Shown here one piece after another: positions 1 through 11,107 of a DNA stretch of 64,000 nt. Position 1 is the first letter of the stretch. Each line of letters starts with the position of its first letter. The stretch comes from Neocallimastix lanati (nom. inval.). Its lineage: Eukaryota; Neocallimastigomycota; Neocallimastigomycetes; Neocallimastigales; Neocallimastigaceae. The stretch is from contig JACVTC010000102.1 in assembly GCA_016946835.1 (NCBI GenBank), positions 185,001 to 249,000 of the forward strand, given 5' to 3'. Below the pieces are notes generated by a model, which saw only the letters and a program-made list of their open reading frames with translations, made no database searches and was not told where the DNA came from. A program made the translations under genes and the position numbers.

Positions 1-849
1 TCTTTTTAGTAGAACAGAATTGGCATTGGAAGTGATAAAGAATAATAAAATAATACAAAATTTAATAATATTCATTTTAATTTATAAAGTGATATTATAA
101 ATATTATTATTAATAATTTATTCCTATTAGTATAATTATTAATGTTAGTAATTTTATTATTATTTATTATTATTATTATTCTTTTTATTATTTTTTTATT
201 ATTATTATTTTTAATTATTAATAATATTAATAATATTGTTTAAAAAATATTAAAAAGATTAAAAATCAGTTTTTAATCTTTTGAATTTTATTTTTAACTA
301 AACTTGTTATCTTCACCTACGAATCATTAAATTTTTTTATTCTATTAATTAAATAAAATAAACTATTTTAAATATTTAAAGTATAATTAATATTTAATTA
401 ATTTCATACCAATATCTTTATTATATGAATAATTTAAAGATATATAATTAGTAATTAGTAAATATATAATAAAATATTGATAATATAAAAATTTTATTTT
501 TTTTTTTTTAAAATTGATAGTAATTATAATATTTTTTTAATTTATCCACTTCTTTTATTTAAATTTTTATAATGAATAAGGTTTATTAGTATATTTCATA
601 TAAATATTTTTATAAATGAAGATGATCATTGTGGTACAGTTAATATTTTAATATTTATCAACCTGATATTTATTACATTAAAACTTTATATTTAAACAAT
701 AAATATATCTATATCTAATATATAATAACTATTATTTAAATTAAAAGTAATAGATATAAAATATTATATTAAAAATATATTTTTATATTTTATAAAAACT
801 AAAATACCTTAAATATAACACTTTAAAATAAACTAAAAAGAAAATTTTT
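1..849. other. AT-rich stretch without a recognised gene
   Basis: This stretch is almost entirely A and T, with ATT-type simple repeats and stops in every frame. I see no coding or RNA feature. Confidence 0.6.
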
Positions 850-1365
850 TGAGCTTTTACAATGCTTTCATTATTGATATTATTATTTCTGTTATTATAA
901 TTATTATTTCTGAATTGATAATTATTTTTATAATTATTATTATTTCTATTGTTATTACTATAATCATCATTATTGCTATTATTATGATTTTTCTTTTAAT
1001 TTTTGTTCTTATTTTTGGCTAGTAGTTTTCCTAATTTTATCGTAGTTTTCATTGTTTTTTTCAAATAAAATACATTTTGAAATAAAATTTTCTAATATTT
1101 CAGAAAAATTATCTAATTTCTGAATTTCTTCCTGGTATTTTGGATTCAATCTAATATAAAATAGTAATGCTAAAGTTTCTTCTTCATAATTTAATTTTCA
1201 AATGAGTGTTCTAAATTCTTCAATATATCTATTAATGTTCCTTTAATTTTATCTTAAAGAAACCAATTTTATTTTAGATAATTTAATATCACCAATATAA
1301 TTAAAAGTACTTTTTGGACCCAAATATAGTTCTAGCATATTAATAGATCCAATGTTTTTTTTTAA
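850..1365 (-). pseudogene. decayed retrotransposon gag fragment
   Basis: On the minus strand a frame with several stops encodes segments such as INRYIEEFRTLI, LALLFYIRLNPKYQEEI and LENFISKCILFEKN. This is the usual pattern of a retrotransposon Gag: a spacing of Tyr, Phe and Leu around 'Y..EFR.L', followed by a helix ending near 'I'. It is followed by a basic Asn-rich tail (850-1010), as often seen after the Gag core. No zinc knuckle, LTR or pol was found beside it. It is a relic, probably of a Ty3-type element; the family is inferred from pattern only. Confidence 0.5.
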
Positions 1366-2259
1366 TACCTAGATAAATACCATTTTCTAGCAGAGCCTCC
1401 AAGCCTACTTTTAACAAAGTAAATTAAAGCATTAAAGAATAAATATTTAAACTAAATTTTTAATATATATAATCAATATTTAATTATTAAAAATAAAATA
1501 GAAATTTAGAAAATATTTTTTCTATTCATTTTAATAATAGAGAATATAAATTGTAAATTTTATAATAATTTTTAATTTCATAAATTAAATAAAGAGAAAA
1601 ACAAAACTATATATAATAAAATATTTATATTGATTAAAATATTAAAAATAAAAGCGAGAAAGAGTTAGAAATCCTTTATTTCTCGAAACTTTTACTTTTA
1701 TTTTTTTTTAATATTATTAAAAATATCATGTAAACTTTTTTTTTTTCTTTCTTCTCATTTTTTTTTATAAATTATATATTAATAAATACAGATTATTCCT
1801 AATTTAAAAGAAATAAATATATTTAAATTCATATAAAATTAAAATTAAACAAAAAGTACATAATACAATAATTCATAAATTCATTGATTTATATAAATTA
1901 ATTTATATTTTATTTAAAATATATACATATATTATGAAATATATAAAAATAAATAAATATAAAATAAAAGATGACATAAATCTTATTTTAATAATAATCT
2001 AAATATAACTATACATACAATATAAAGATTTATATAAATATAAAATGATTATTGAAACAAATGAATTAATTTCTTTTTTTTTTTTTTTGTTCTAAAATTA
2101 GATTAAAAGGTTAGTCAATCATGAAAATTTATTTTTATATATATATATATATATATATGTATTACATGGATTACCTTCGGATATTTATACTGATCGTTTA
2201 TTTTTTTTATCTTTATTTATACATTTATTTATACATTTATTTATACATTTATATATTCA
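1366..2259. repeat. AT-rich spacer with a short 12-bp tandem repeat
   Basis: There is no recognisable gene. A TTTATTTATACA unit is repeated four times near 2205-2250, next to an (AT)n run near 2140-2158. Confidence 0.6.
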
Positions 2260-3366
2260 TTTATTTCTTTACTTTAGAATATCAATGAATTTAAAGACTT
2301 TTCGTTTTAAATAAAGAATTAAATGTAATAATTCTTTTTCTTTCAACATTGTGAAGTTTAGAAAGAATTATAACTATTTAGGATCATTGTATTTATTTTT
2401 TTTTATAAATTTGTAATTTTTTTTAATAAATCAATCATTGGTTTTACTCCTTTTTTACTGATTGTATCAACATCTATACAACTATGATATAAATTTTTTA
2501 ATCGATTGAAAAGCAATTTTTCATTTTCTTGATCTTGTTTACTTAAATTTTTGTTTGACTTATAATCATTTTGTAGGGTATTAATAATTTTTTTTCCTAA
2601 ATATTTACAAATAAAATTAAAAATAAATAAAAAAAGTTATAATTAAATCTTTATTTAATTATATATTAATAATATATTATTTTATATTTTAAATTCAGCA
2701 CTATTGAAATTAATGATATTAGGTTCCTCTTCACTAAGGGATGTTTTTTCTATTATTATAATTAAAATAAAATTAATATACCTATTATATTTTTTAAATT
2801 ACTAATATATAAGAAAAACAATTAATAAATACATATTATATAGTTACCACAGATAATTGATAAAATCATCACAAGGATTAATAGTGATATCTATTCTATT
2901 TAATAAATTATTTGCAATTTCAATATACATACTTTGGTTTTTACATATCTATATAATTTAAATAAATTATATTTAAAAATTTAAATTATTATAAAATATT
3001 ATAAAAAAAAATAATTATTTTATTTATTAATATTATATATTTTAAATTTTAAAAGATTATTTTTACATTTTTGTTTTCAATTTCATTTTCGATATCATTT
3101 TCGATTTCAGTTTCAGTTTCAGTTTCAGCTTCATCTGAACTATCAATATCTAATATTTCTTCAACATCATTTGTATCCATTAAATTGTCTTCTTTAGCTT
3201 TGTCCATTGAATAAATGTCAAAAGTGGCATGATGAGAATTATCAACTCCATTAATAAAAATATCGGAAATATCAACAGGATATTACTTAGATTGAAGAGG
3301 AGAAGATAAAACTAATAAATTGAAAGAAAAAACAATAAGAATAGTACTAATTGTTTTAAAATTCAT
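2260..3366 (-). pseudogene. broken M13-family (neprilysin-like) metallopeptidase, N-terminal part
   Basis: A start at 3366 gives a hydrophobic signal-like N-terminus (MNFKTISTILIVFSFNLLVL), then an in-frame TAA at 3283-3285, an acidic Glu/Thr-rich stretch, and a GTAAAA...ATAG intron near 2949-3066. The next exon reads INPCDDFINYL, the hallmark N-terminal Cys segment of M13 zinc peptidases, but loses frame where CGNW is expected. After two further intron-like gaps, an exon at 2403-2596 reads LYHSCIDVDTISKKGVKPM, which matches the 'SC.D...I...G..P' segment of the same family. The HExxH catalytic half is absent. The intact gene would encode a secreted or membrane zinc endopeptidase. It is now a relic with a nonsense codon and a frameshift. 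Confidence 0.6.
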
Positions 3367-3469
3367 TTTTAAATATTATAATATTTTTATATTTATTTAT
3401 TTATTTATTTATTTTATATTTATTTTTGCTAATATTATTTTAGGTTGTTTTTATATTATATTATTTTAA

Positions 3470-3688
3470 AGTATGTCTAGATTCTCCATAAGAGAAGCTG
3501 TTCAATTCATAGGGTTTCAATATAATCTGGAGATAATATAAATTACTTATGTTATGTCGTTTTGGAATCTTTATGGATTTATCATAAATATCAAATTCAT
3601 CTTTGCCAGGAATCCTTTTAATGAGCTCCTGTCACTGGGTAAAAAAACCATCTTTAAAGGTTACGTAATTGAAATTTAGTTCCTCCAT
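3470..3688 (-). pseudogene. unidentified coding-like fragment
   Basis: An ATG at 3686-3688 on the minus strand opens MEELNFNYVTFKDGFFTQ, followed by an in-frame TGA and then LIKRIPGKDEFDIYDKSIK and LYYLQIILKPYELNSFSYG. Base composition is less AT-rich than its surroundings and looks coding, but I do not recognise a family. It lies just upstream of the M13 relic on the same strand and may belong to the same decayed locus. Confidence 0.3.
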
Positions 3689-3699
3689 TTTTTGAATTG

Positions 3700-4132
3700 A
3701 TTAGAACTGGAATAAATATTTTGAAAAGGTTTTTATTAAATTAGAGAAAGTAAATTAGATTGAAGCAGTAAGGTATAAATAAATAATTAATTTTAATTAA
3801 GATTATCTTTAATATACGCTATTTCAATTCTAATATTTTCTTCCATTTCTAATTAAATTCTTTAATAATAAATAAATTTATTATATAGATTTTAATAGTG
3901 TCTATAAAATAATTTTATTATTAATATTTTTAGTTATTTAGTAATTTATTACTTAAAAATTATATATTATTTATTCTAATAATAAATAATTAAATATAAC
4001 AGTGTATATATGAAAATATATTTTTTACTGCTTAATATTTGAAATATTTATATTTATTCTGAATAAAAAATTAGTGTATATTAGTTAATTTTTTTAATTA
4101 GAAAAATAAAATATTTATTTATTATATTTATT
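3700..4132. other. AT-rich spacer, nothing recognised
   Basis: Only AT-rich sequence with stops in all frames is visible. Confidence 0.6.
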
Positions 4133-4668
4133 ATTATTTATTATTTATTATTTATTATTTATTATTTGTTATTTGTTATTTGTTATTTGTTATTTGTTAT
4201 TTGTTATTTGTTATTTGTTATTTGTTATTTGTTATTTGTTATTTGTTATTTGTTATTTGTTATTTGTTATTTGTTATTTGTTATTTGTTATTTGTTATTT
4301 GTTATTTGTTATTTGTTATTTGTTATTTATTATTTATTATTTATTATTTATTATTTATTATTTGTTATTTGTTATTTGTTATTTGTTATTTGTTATTTGT
4401 TATTTGTTATTTGTTATTTGTTATTTGTTATTTGTTATTTGTTATTTGTTATTTGTTATTTGTTATTTGTTATTTGTTATTTGTTATTTGTTATTTGTTA
4501 TTTATTATTTATTATTTATTATTTATTATTTGTTATTTGTTATTTGTTATTTGTTATTTGTTATTTGTTATTTGTTATTTGTTATTTGTTATTTGTTATT
4601 TGTTATTTGTTATTTGTTATTTGTTATTTGTTATTTATTATTTATTATTTATTATTTATTATTTATAA
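4133..4668. repeat. 7-bp TTATTTG/TTATTTA satellite in alternating blocks
   Basis: About 75 head-to-tail copies of a 7-bp unit are present. The variable seventh base is ordered. After an initial run of A units come 23 G units (4168-4322), 5 A units, 20 G units (4364-4497), 4 A units, 15 G units (4532-4630) and 5 A units. Because 7 is not a multiple of 3 and the unit lacks stops on this strand, all three frames stay open and would encode the same LLFVICY repeat. These open frames are a by-product of the repeat, not genes. Confidence 0.95.
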
Positions 4669-5149
4669 TTATGTTTGTAAAGAAGTCTTTAAATATATTA
4701 TTATAAAATACTTTTAAATAAATAAATAATAAATAATAAATAATAAATAGTAAATAATATAAATAATATATTAATAATAAATAATAATTAATCAAAATAA
4801 ATATATGATATTAATAACAATAATTAGAATCATTGATAATAATCATTTTAGCGGTGAATTATATATTCCTGTTACAGTTGAAATATATATATATATATAT
4901 TTAAATAATTCCTTCATTCCTCATCATCGATTTATAGTTCATGGCTCACTGAAAGCTAAAGTTTCATCAAAAAGAAACGTGAAAATACTGTTATTAATTT
5001 TATCAATGATATCCTGATCGGAAATAAGATAAACTATAGATAAACTATGACACTTATTTAATAATAAATTAAGAAAAAAAAAAAAAAAAGGTCATTGATG
5101 AAAATATAAATATATTTTGATAATAAGTGAAATAAATTTTGAGTATTCA
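4669..5149. other. AT-rich spacer
   Basis: TAAATAA-type simple sequence is followed by an unremarkable stretch. A 70-codon frame from 4805 has no family signature and I do not support it as a gene. Confidence 0.5.
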
Positions 5150-5300
5150 AGAATCCAAATGTTGAAAGGGTTGATTTTCAGTGTCACAAACAACAAGGGC
5201 ATTGTCTAAGGTAATTGTCAGTGACTCACTATTGCTAGCAATGGCAATTCTAACATTATTTTCCTCATAACCATCATGAATCTATAAAAATCCAATATAT
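5150..5300 (-). pseudogene. short coding-like fragment, unidentified
   Basis: The minus strand reads ENNVRIAIASNSESLTITL followed by DNALVVCDTENQPFQHL in one frame. This is a balanced composition in an otherwise AT-only setting, and stops bound it. It is probably an exon relic; no family was recognised. Confidence 0.25.
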
Positions 5301-5954
5301 ACCAAGGTTTGATTGAGGTTTATCGTAACTAAGGTGAAAATAAGTATTTAGAACCAGAGAATATATAATTTATTTACCTAAAAACTTTAATGCTTTTTTT
5401 ACTTGTCCTACTATTTTTTTTTCCAATATTATTCTTTTACTTCTTTAACATTCTTTATATTTTTATTTTAGCTAATTTTTTATTGAAAGATCTTGGTTCT
5501 TTCATCCATGAATAATGGAACATAAAAGGAATAAATTGGATAAGATATCTAATAATAAAGTTAGAGGATTTCCTTTTCTTAAGGCATTTAACTTTTTGAG
5601 TCGTGTAAGTGGAGGGATCCGAAAATCGCGAGATAGTGTATACATACTAATAAAAGAATTTTTTAATCCTTTCCTTAATCTTATCATTCTTATCCATGTT
5701 GGAAGAACTTAAAAAATCATGTAATTTATGAATTTGTGATATTCATAAAATTTATATATACATTTAAATTTTATATTAATTACTTTATTAAATTATGTAA
5801 TTTTATTAAATAAAATTTACATAAACATTTTAAAACCTAAACTTACTGAAATTTAATTTATAATAATGATTAATAATATAAGAAAGATTTATCAATATAT
5901 TGAAGGAATTAATTATTAGAAGTTAATTTAAAATTTTAATTATAAATAATAATT
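5301..5954. other. spacer with overlapping opposite-strand 60-codon frames
   Basis: Two overlapping frames on opposite strands (5502-5687 and 5515-5712) have no recognisable motif and no clear start context. I see no supported gene. Confidence 0.4.
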
Positions 5955-6366
5955 ATATTTTTTATTTTTTATTTTTTATTTTTTTATTTTTTTATTTTTT
6001 ATTTTTTTATTTTTTATTTTTTACTTTTTATTTTTTATTTTTTACTTTTTATTTTTTATTTTTTATTTTTTATTTTTTTATTTTTTATTTTTTTATTTTT
6101 TATTTTTTTATTTTTTATTTTTTATTTTTTATTTTTTATTTTTTATTTTTTATTTTTTATTTTTTATTTTTTATTTTTTATTTTTTATTTTTTATTTTTT
6201 ATATTTTTTATTTTTTATTTTTTATTTTTTTATTTTTTATTTTTTTATTTTTTATTTTTTATTTTTTATTTTTTATTTTTTATTTTTTATTTTTTATTTT
6301 TTATTTTTTATTTTTTATTTTTTATTTTTTATTTTTTTATTTTTTATTTTTTATTTTTTTTTTGTA
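5955..6366. repeat. ATTTTTT 7-bp satellite
   Basis: Nearly pure head-to-tail ATTTTTT units run for about 400 bp, with occasional 8-bp units (an extra T) and a few ACTTTTT variants near 6020-6055. The array ends in a T-run and TGTATTT units directly against the ankyrin relic. Confidence 0.95.
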
Positions 6367-6915
6367 TTTTGTATTTTGATAAGACATTTAATTGAACATG
6401 GAACAGATATAAATAAAAATAATATAAAACGTTACACACCAATTTTTATTGCTTGTAAAAAAAAAAAAAAAAAAAAGGATATTTCGGAATATTTGGATTT
6501 TCATGGAAGAAATGTAAATGAAGTCGATAAAAATAATAAATAAACTTCATTATTTAAAGCTTGTAGAAAAGGAGATGAAGACTTTGTAAGATTTTTCGTT
6601 AAGCATAGAATAAATATAATATTAAGGAAATAAAGATGAAGAAACTCTATTATTTGTGGCATGGTTTACTTGAAATCATTGGTAAAAAATTTTAGTTGAA
6701 AATGGAATAGATGTAAATCAAAGAAATCATTTTCGTGAAAGACCTTTACTTAATGCTTGTAGGAGCTGGGGAAAAGAAGTATATTAGAATATTTCGTAAA
6801 TAAACGAGCTAAAATTAATGCCTGTAATTGTGATTATAAAACTCCATTATCTAAAGCAAACAATCTATTCATAATAAATTATTTAATAGAACACGGAATT
6901 AATGAAATACTTTGA
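6367..6915 (+). pseudogene. decayed ankyrin-repeat gene
   Basis: Successive segments read LIRHLIEHGTDINKNN, TPIFIACKK, SLFKACRKGDEDFVRFFVKH, LEYFVNKRAKINAC and TPLSKANNLFIINYLIEHG. These are the helix-loop signatures of ankyrin repeats of about 33 residues. A run of 18 A residues at 6460-6477, several stops and frameshifts break the frame. Ankyrin repeats mediate protein-protein binding. The copy has no start and abuts the 7-bp satellite, so its 5' part is missing. Confidence 0.7.
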
Positions 6916-7768
6916 TAATGAGATATTATTATTAAAATAAATTCAAATATAATAATAAAAAAAAATTAAAATTATTATTATTTATGTTAATACTCCAAAA
7001 TAAAAAAAAAAATTATATAGAAAGTATAAAAAAAAAGAAATATCAAAAAATTCCATTATAAAAGATTTACAATATTTTTTTTTTTTTATTTTAGGTTTAA
7101 TAATAAATATTTAAATATATATATTTAATTTCAATTAATACTAAAACGTTTTTTTTTTTTTTTTTTAAAAAAAAAATTATGTAATTATTTTAAATATAAA
7201 CACATAAAAATAGTTTTTTTTTTTTTTTTTATTATTACTATTATTATTGCTTAGGAATATTTTTATATTAAAATAATCAAAATAAAAGAATAATATTTAA
7301 TAAATTCTAATTTAATATATAAATGAATAAATTATTAAACAACTAAAATCAAATTATAATTTATGATATTTATTATTTTAAACAAATTAACAAAAATAAA
7401 ATATTTATTTGCTTATTTATTTATTTCTATATTAATTTAATTTTATTCTCTTATTGTTTATTAATACATTTTTAGTTTAATTTCTATGTATTATTTTTAT
7501 TTTTTATTTTATTTTCATATTTTCATCATATATTTTATTTTTTTTTTTTTTATTTTTTATTTTTTAATAAAAAAACATAATAGAAAAAAAAATTTTTTTT
7601 ATTTTGCATTAAAAATATATATATATATTTTGAATAAAATAGGATTTTTATATTTAGTTATAATTCTTTTTTTTTATTATATAAAAAAAAAAAACATATT
7701 ATACATAAAATATTTACATGCAAAAAAAAAAAAAAAAATTTACCTTTTTTTTTTTATTATTTATTTAT
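6916..7768. other. AT-rich spacer before the secreted-protein gene
   Basis: Long A and T homopolymers dominate. The 97-codon frame at 7486-7779 is composed of Phe, Tyr, Ile and Lys from homopolymer runs and is not supported. This stretch would include the 3' flank of the minus-strand gene at 7769-8344. Confidence 0.6.
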
Positions 7769-8344
7769 TTAAAATTTGAATTGTGTATTTTTATAAATTT
7801 CAATAACTTCAAAATAATCATACATAATACTAAAATCACCAGTTTTACGGCTATCAGTTCTATCGACGGTTAAAACATTAAATCTACCATTAAAATAGTA
7901 GGTATGGTTAAGTTTTAAGTTGTTGATGTTAGAAACTTTAGCAATATAGTTGGTTATAGTTGATTTAGTTGAAGTTTCCTTAGCTACGACAGCTGAATTA
8001 ATTTTAGTATTTTGGTTAATTTTTTTAGAGGTAGAAGTAATATGAATACTTAATTTGTAGACCTTATTGTCTTTTTTTAAAGGTAATTCACAGTAAATAC
8101 GTGGTGATTTATTACTATCAGAATTATAATAATATTTATATCTACAGTCATATAAAATTCCTTCATTTCCTGAATTATCTATTAAGGTTAATTTTACAGT
8201 GTTTTCTTTGGAGTCAATAACTTTTGTTTGAGATTTTGAATTTTTTGGGAAATATAAATTGGCAACACTAGCTTCAACCTTTAAAATAGAGGAACAGTTA
8301 AAGGTAAATAATAAAACTAAACAGAAAAATAAATAAAATTTCAT
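7769..8344 (-). CDS. secreted protein of unknown function (191 aa)
   Basis: An intact single-exon frame starts at the first ATG (8344) and opens with a classic secretion signal: MKF, then a run of Leu, Phe and Val, with likely cleavage around residues 25-28 after VEAS/VA. The mature part of about 165 residues is Lys-, Asn- and Ser-rich and predicted mostly beta. It has two cysteines (about residues 67 and 85) able to form one disulfide. No transmembrane segment or GPI-type tail follows. The gene stands out by balanced codon use against flanks that are nearly pure A/T. I do not recognise a family; it could be a wall, adhesion or effector-like extracellular protein, but no function is claimed. 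Confidence 0.75.
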   Translation of the reverse strand: MKFYLFFCLVLLFTFNCSSILKVEASVANLYFPKNSKSQTKVIDSKENTVKLTLIDNSGNEGILYDCRYKYYYNSDSNKSPRIYCELPLKKDNKVYKLSIHITSTSKKINQNTKINSAVVAKETSTKSTITNYIAKVSNINNLKLNHTYYFNGRFNVLTVDRTDSRKTGDFSIMYDYFEVIEIYKNTQFKF

Positions 8345-8510
8345 TTTTTTTTTTATTTTTTATCTCTTAACTATTATAATTATTTTATATTTATTTTGTT
8401 TTTGCTTTTGTTTTGTTGTTCTAATTAATTATAATTGTTGTTGTTGTATTTTATTGTATTTTATTTTTTTTTATTTATTTTTTTTTATATAAATAATTGT
8501 AAGAAATATA

Positions 8511-8558
<48 letters not shown>

Positions 8559-10511
8559 GTTACTTATTTATTTATTTATTTTCTTCTTTATTTATTTATT
8601 TCAAACAATTTAATTAAAAGTTTTTATTTAATATTTATTACATTACTTGTTTATTTATTTTTTTTAATATAAAATTTATCCAATAGAATGAATTAAAAAA
8701 AAAAAAAAAAAAAAAGTTTAATAATTAATTAACAGAAAAAAAAAAATTTAAAATACATCATCATAATTAATGAATTTTTTATTATCAAGTATAGCAGAAT
8801 CATTTTATTATTATCAAACCAAATATATGATTTTCCTATAATTAATAAAACTTTTTCTAGATTATATAATAAATTTATTTTTTATCATTCTTTCTAACCA
8901 TAATTACTTACTAATTTCCTTTTATTATTAATTATTTATTTATTATTTTATTTGTTTATTTATTTGTTTATTACTTATTCAATATATTCAATTATTTATT
9001 ATTAATTATTTTATTCTATTAAGATTAAAAAAAAAAAAAAACTCCATTTTTTTAATTAGAATATTCTATTTATTCCATTTTTATTAGAATTTTCCATTTA
9101 TTCTATTTTTTTATTTTTATATATTTTTTTTTATATTTCTTAAATTTTAATGATGTTGATGTTAATTACATTTTGTACGACCGTATTTCTTTTTTTTTTT
9201 TTTTTTTTTTAAATTAGATATTAAACTTTATTTATATAGAATTTGTTAAAATGTTAAAATGTTTTTCAGAATATAATTTTCTAATTTCGAATGGAATTAT
9301 CAATTACATTCTCTTTTAATGTATACAAATGTACAATACAATTTATTTAGAAAGGATTATTAATGTTTTTAATTCTTTTTTTTTTTAAAAACTTATATTA
9401 GTTTTTAAAAACTTCTCCTAACTGTTCTCATATCAGAGAAGGAGGACAGTCAGGACAAACTCATCTACACAATATTATATGATACAACTAATTCAAAAAA
9501 AAAAAAAAAAAAAAGGATCAGACGAAAGCATTTATGAAAAATTGATCAAAATATATATATATAAATAATGATAACGAATTTAAAAACTCTGGTAAACGTG
9601 AACATTACTAGACATGGACATTTGGAAATGGTGAAATATCTTGGTCCTATTACAAGAAATTTGTTGATACAATTAAAAATATACACATAAATTGGAAAGG
9701 ATTTTTTTTTATTAATAAAAAAGGTTCTGTCTTGTTACTAATACCAATACCAATACTAATCTAAATCGTCCCTTAAATTATTGAAGGTTTAACCATTAAT
9801 TATAAATTGAATAATTCCGAGCTTTCTTTTAATTTTTTTTTTTTTTACCGTCCGTATAAAGAATTTCTAAACCTTATTTATTAATATTTTATTTAATATG
9901 TTTTTATTTTTTATTTTTTTTATTTTTATTATTACAATTATTATATTATTATTATTTATTATTTATTATTTATTATTTATTAGTTATTAGTTATTATCAT
10001 TGTTTTATTAACATTATTATTTATTATTATTTTATTAATATTATTATTTATTATTATTTTATTAATATTATTATTATTATTATTATTCATTATTATTATT
10101 ATTTCAAATTTATTATTAAATTTTGAATTTTTGATGAAGTCATTTTCGCATATTATTATTAATAGTAGTAAACCTTTTTCCTTTTTCTTTTTTGATTTTA
10201 GTTATTTCAAAAAAAAAAAAAAAAAAGTGTAAAGTATTTAATAATATTTACGATATTAACACTAACTGTTATTATTCAGAACATATTTTTATAAATTATT
10301 ATTTAAGAACATTTATAATGTAAATAGTCAAATAATAATAATATTTATATTCTTTATATTAACCAATTTTTTTTTTTTTTTTTTATTCATTTAATATAAA
10401 AAAAAAAAAATAATAATACCCTTTTTACCTGTCAAAATTTTGAATTTAATTTAATAGAAATAAAAAAATAAAATAAAATAAAATTTATGAAATAAAAGAA
10501 AATAATAATAA

Positions 10512-10585
<74 letters not shown>

Positions 10586-11022
10586 TGTAACAACACTGTA
10601 TATTCATAATTATTATGTGAAAAGATTTAAAGAAATGAATATTAAAATAAAACTTAATAATGATGAGTATATACTGTAGTATTCCTCATATATAAGTTTG
10701 TTCGTTAACTATTTAATTCTTTAAGTCTATCATAGTATAGAAAATAATACAATAAGGAATATAAAATAGAATTGAATAGAGATATTCACCATGATATAAT
10801 ATTTAATAGAGTTTAGTACATACTACAATATACAGCATAATTTTATAATATCATGATAATTCTATAATTTAATATTTAATAAATAATAATTTTTTTCTTC
10901 TTTATTTTGCTTAATCCACATTTTTTTTTTTTTTAATAAAATACTGAAAGAAATTCTTTCAATATAAAAAATGAAAATGAAATTTATATTGTCATTATTA
11001 TCTCTTTAACTATTATAAGTTA
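8345..11022. other. AT-rich region with homopolymers and one faint relic
   Basis: Notable items are a T-run of about 40 near 8515-8557, A-runs near 8696-8716 and 9493-9514, and an (AAT)n run at 10500-10585. Around 9560-9660 a short plus-strand segment reads TRHGHLEMVKYL, resembling one ankyrin helix, but it is too short to call. No intact gene was seen. Confidence 0.5.
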
Positions 11023-11107
11023 ATAATTTAAAAATATTAAATACATTATATATATTTATATTTCTATTTATTAAATATATATAATGTATTTAATATTTTT
11101 AAATTAT
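11023..11107. repeat. perfect 36-bp inverted repeat (13-nt loop)
   Basis: Positions 11023-11058 are the exact reverse complement of 11072-11107, separated by 13 nt. The arms contain the non-trivial core TTAAATACATTATA, so this is not simple (AT)n slippage. No coding sequence lies beside it. Confidence 0.9.

Noticed and set aside
4166-4717. Three overlapping long plus-strand frames encoding LLFVICY repeats
   Set aside because: They arise from a stop-free 7-bp satellite read in three frames.
5502-5712. Overlapping 60-65 codon frames on both strands
   Set aside because: No motif, no start context and no conservation evidence.
7486-7779. 97-codon Phe/Ile/Lys-rich frame
   Set aside because: It is built from homopolymers and lies in the 3' flank of the opposite-strand secreted-protein gene.
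9560-9660. Second ankyrin relic (TRHGHLEMVKYL)
   Set aside because: Only about a dozen matching residues, so it is too short to annotate.
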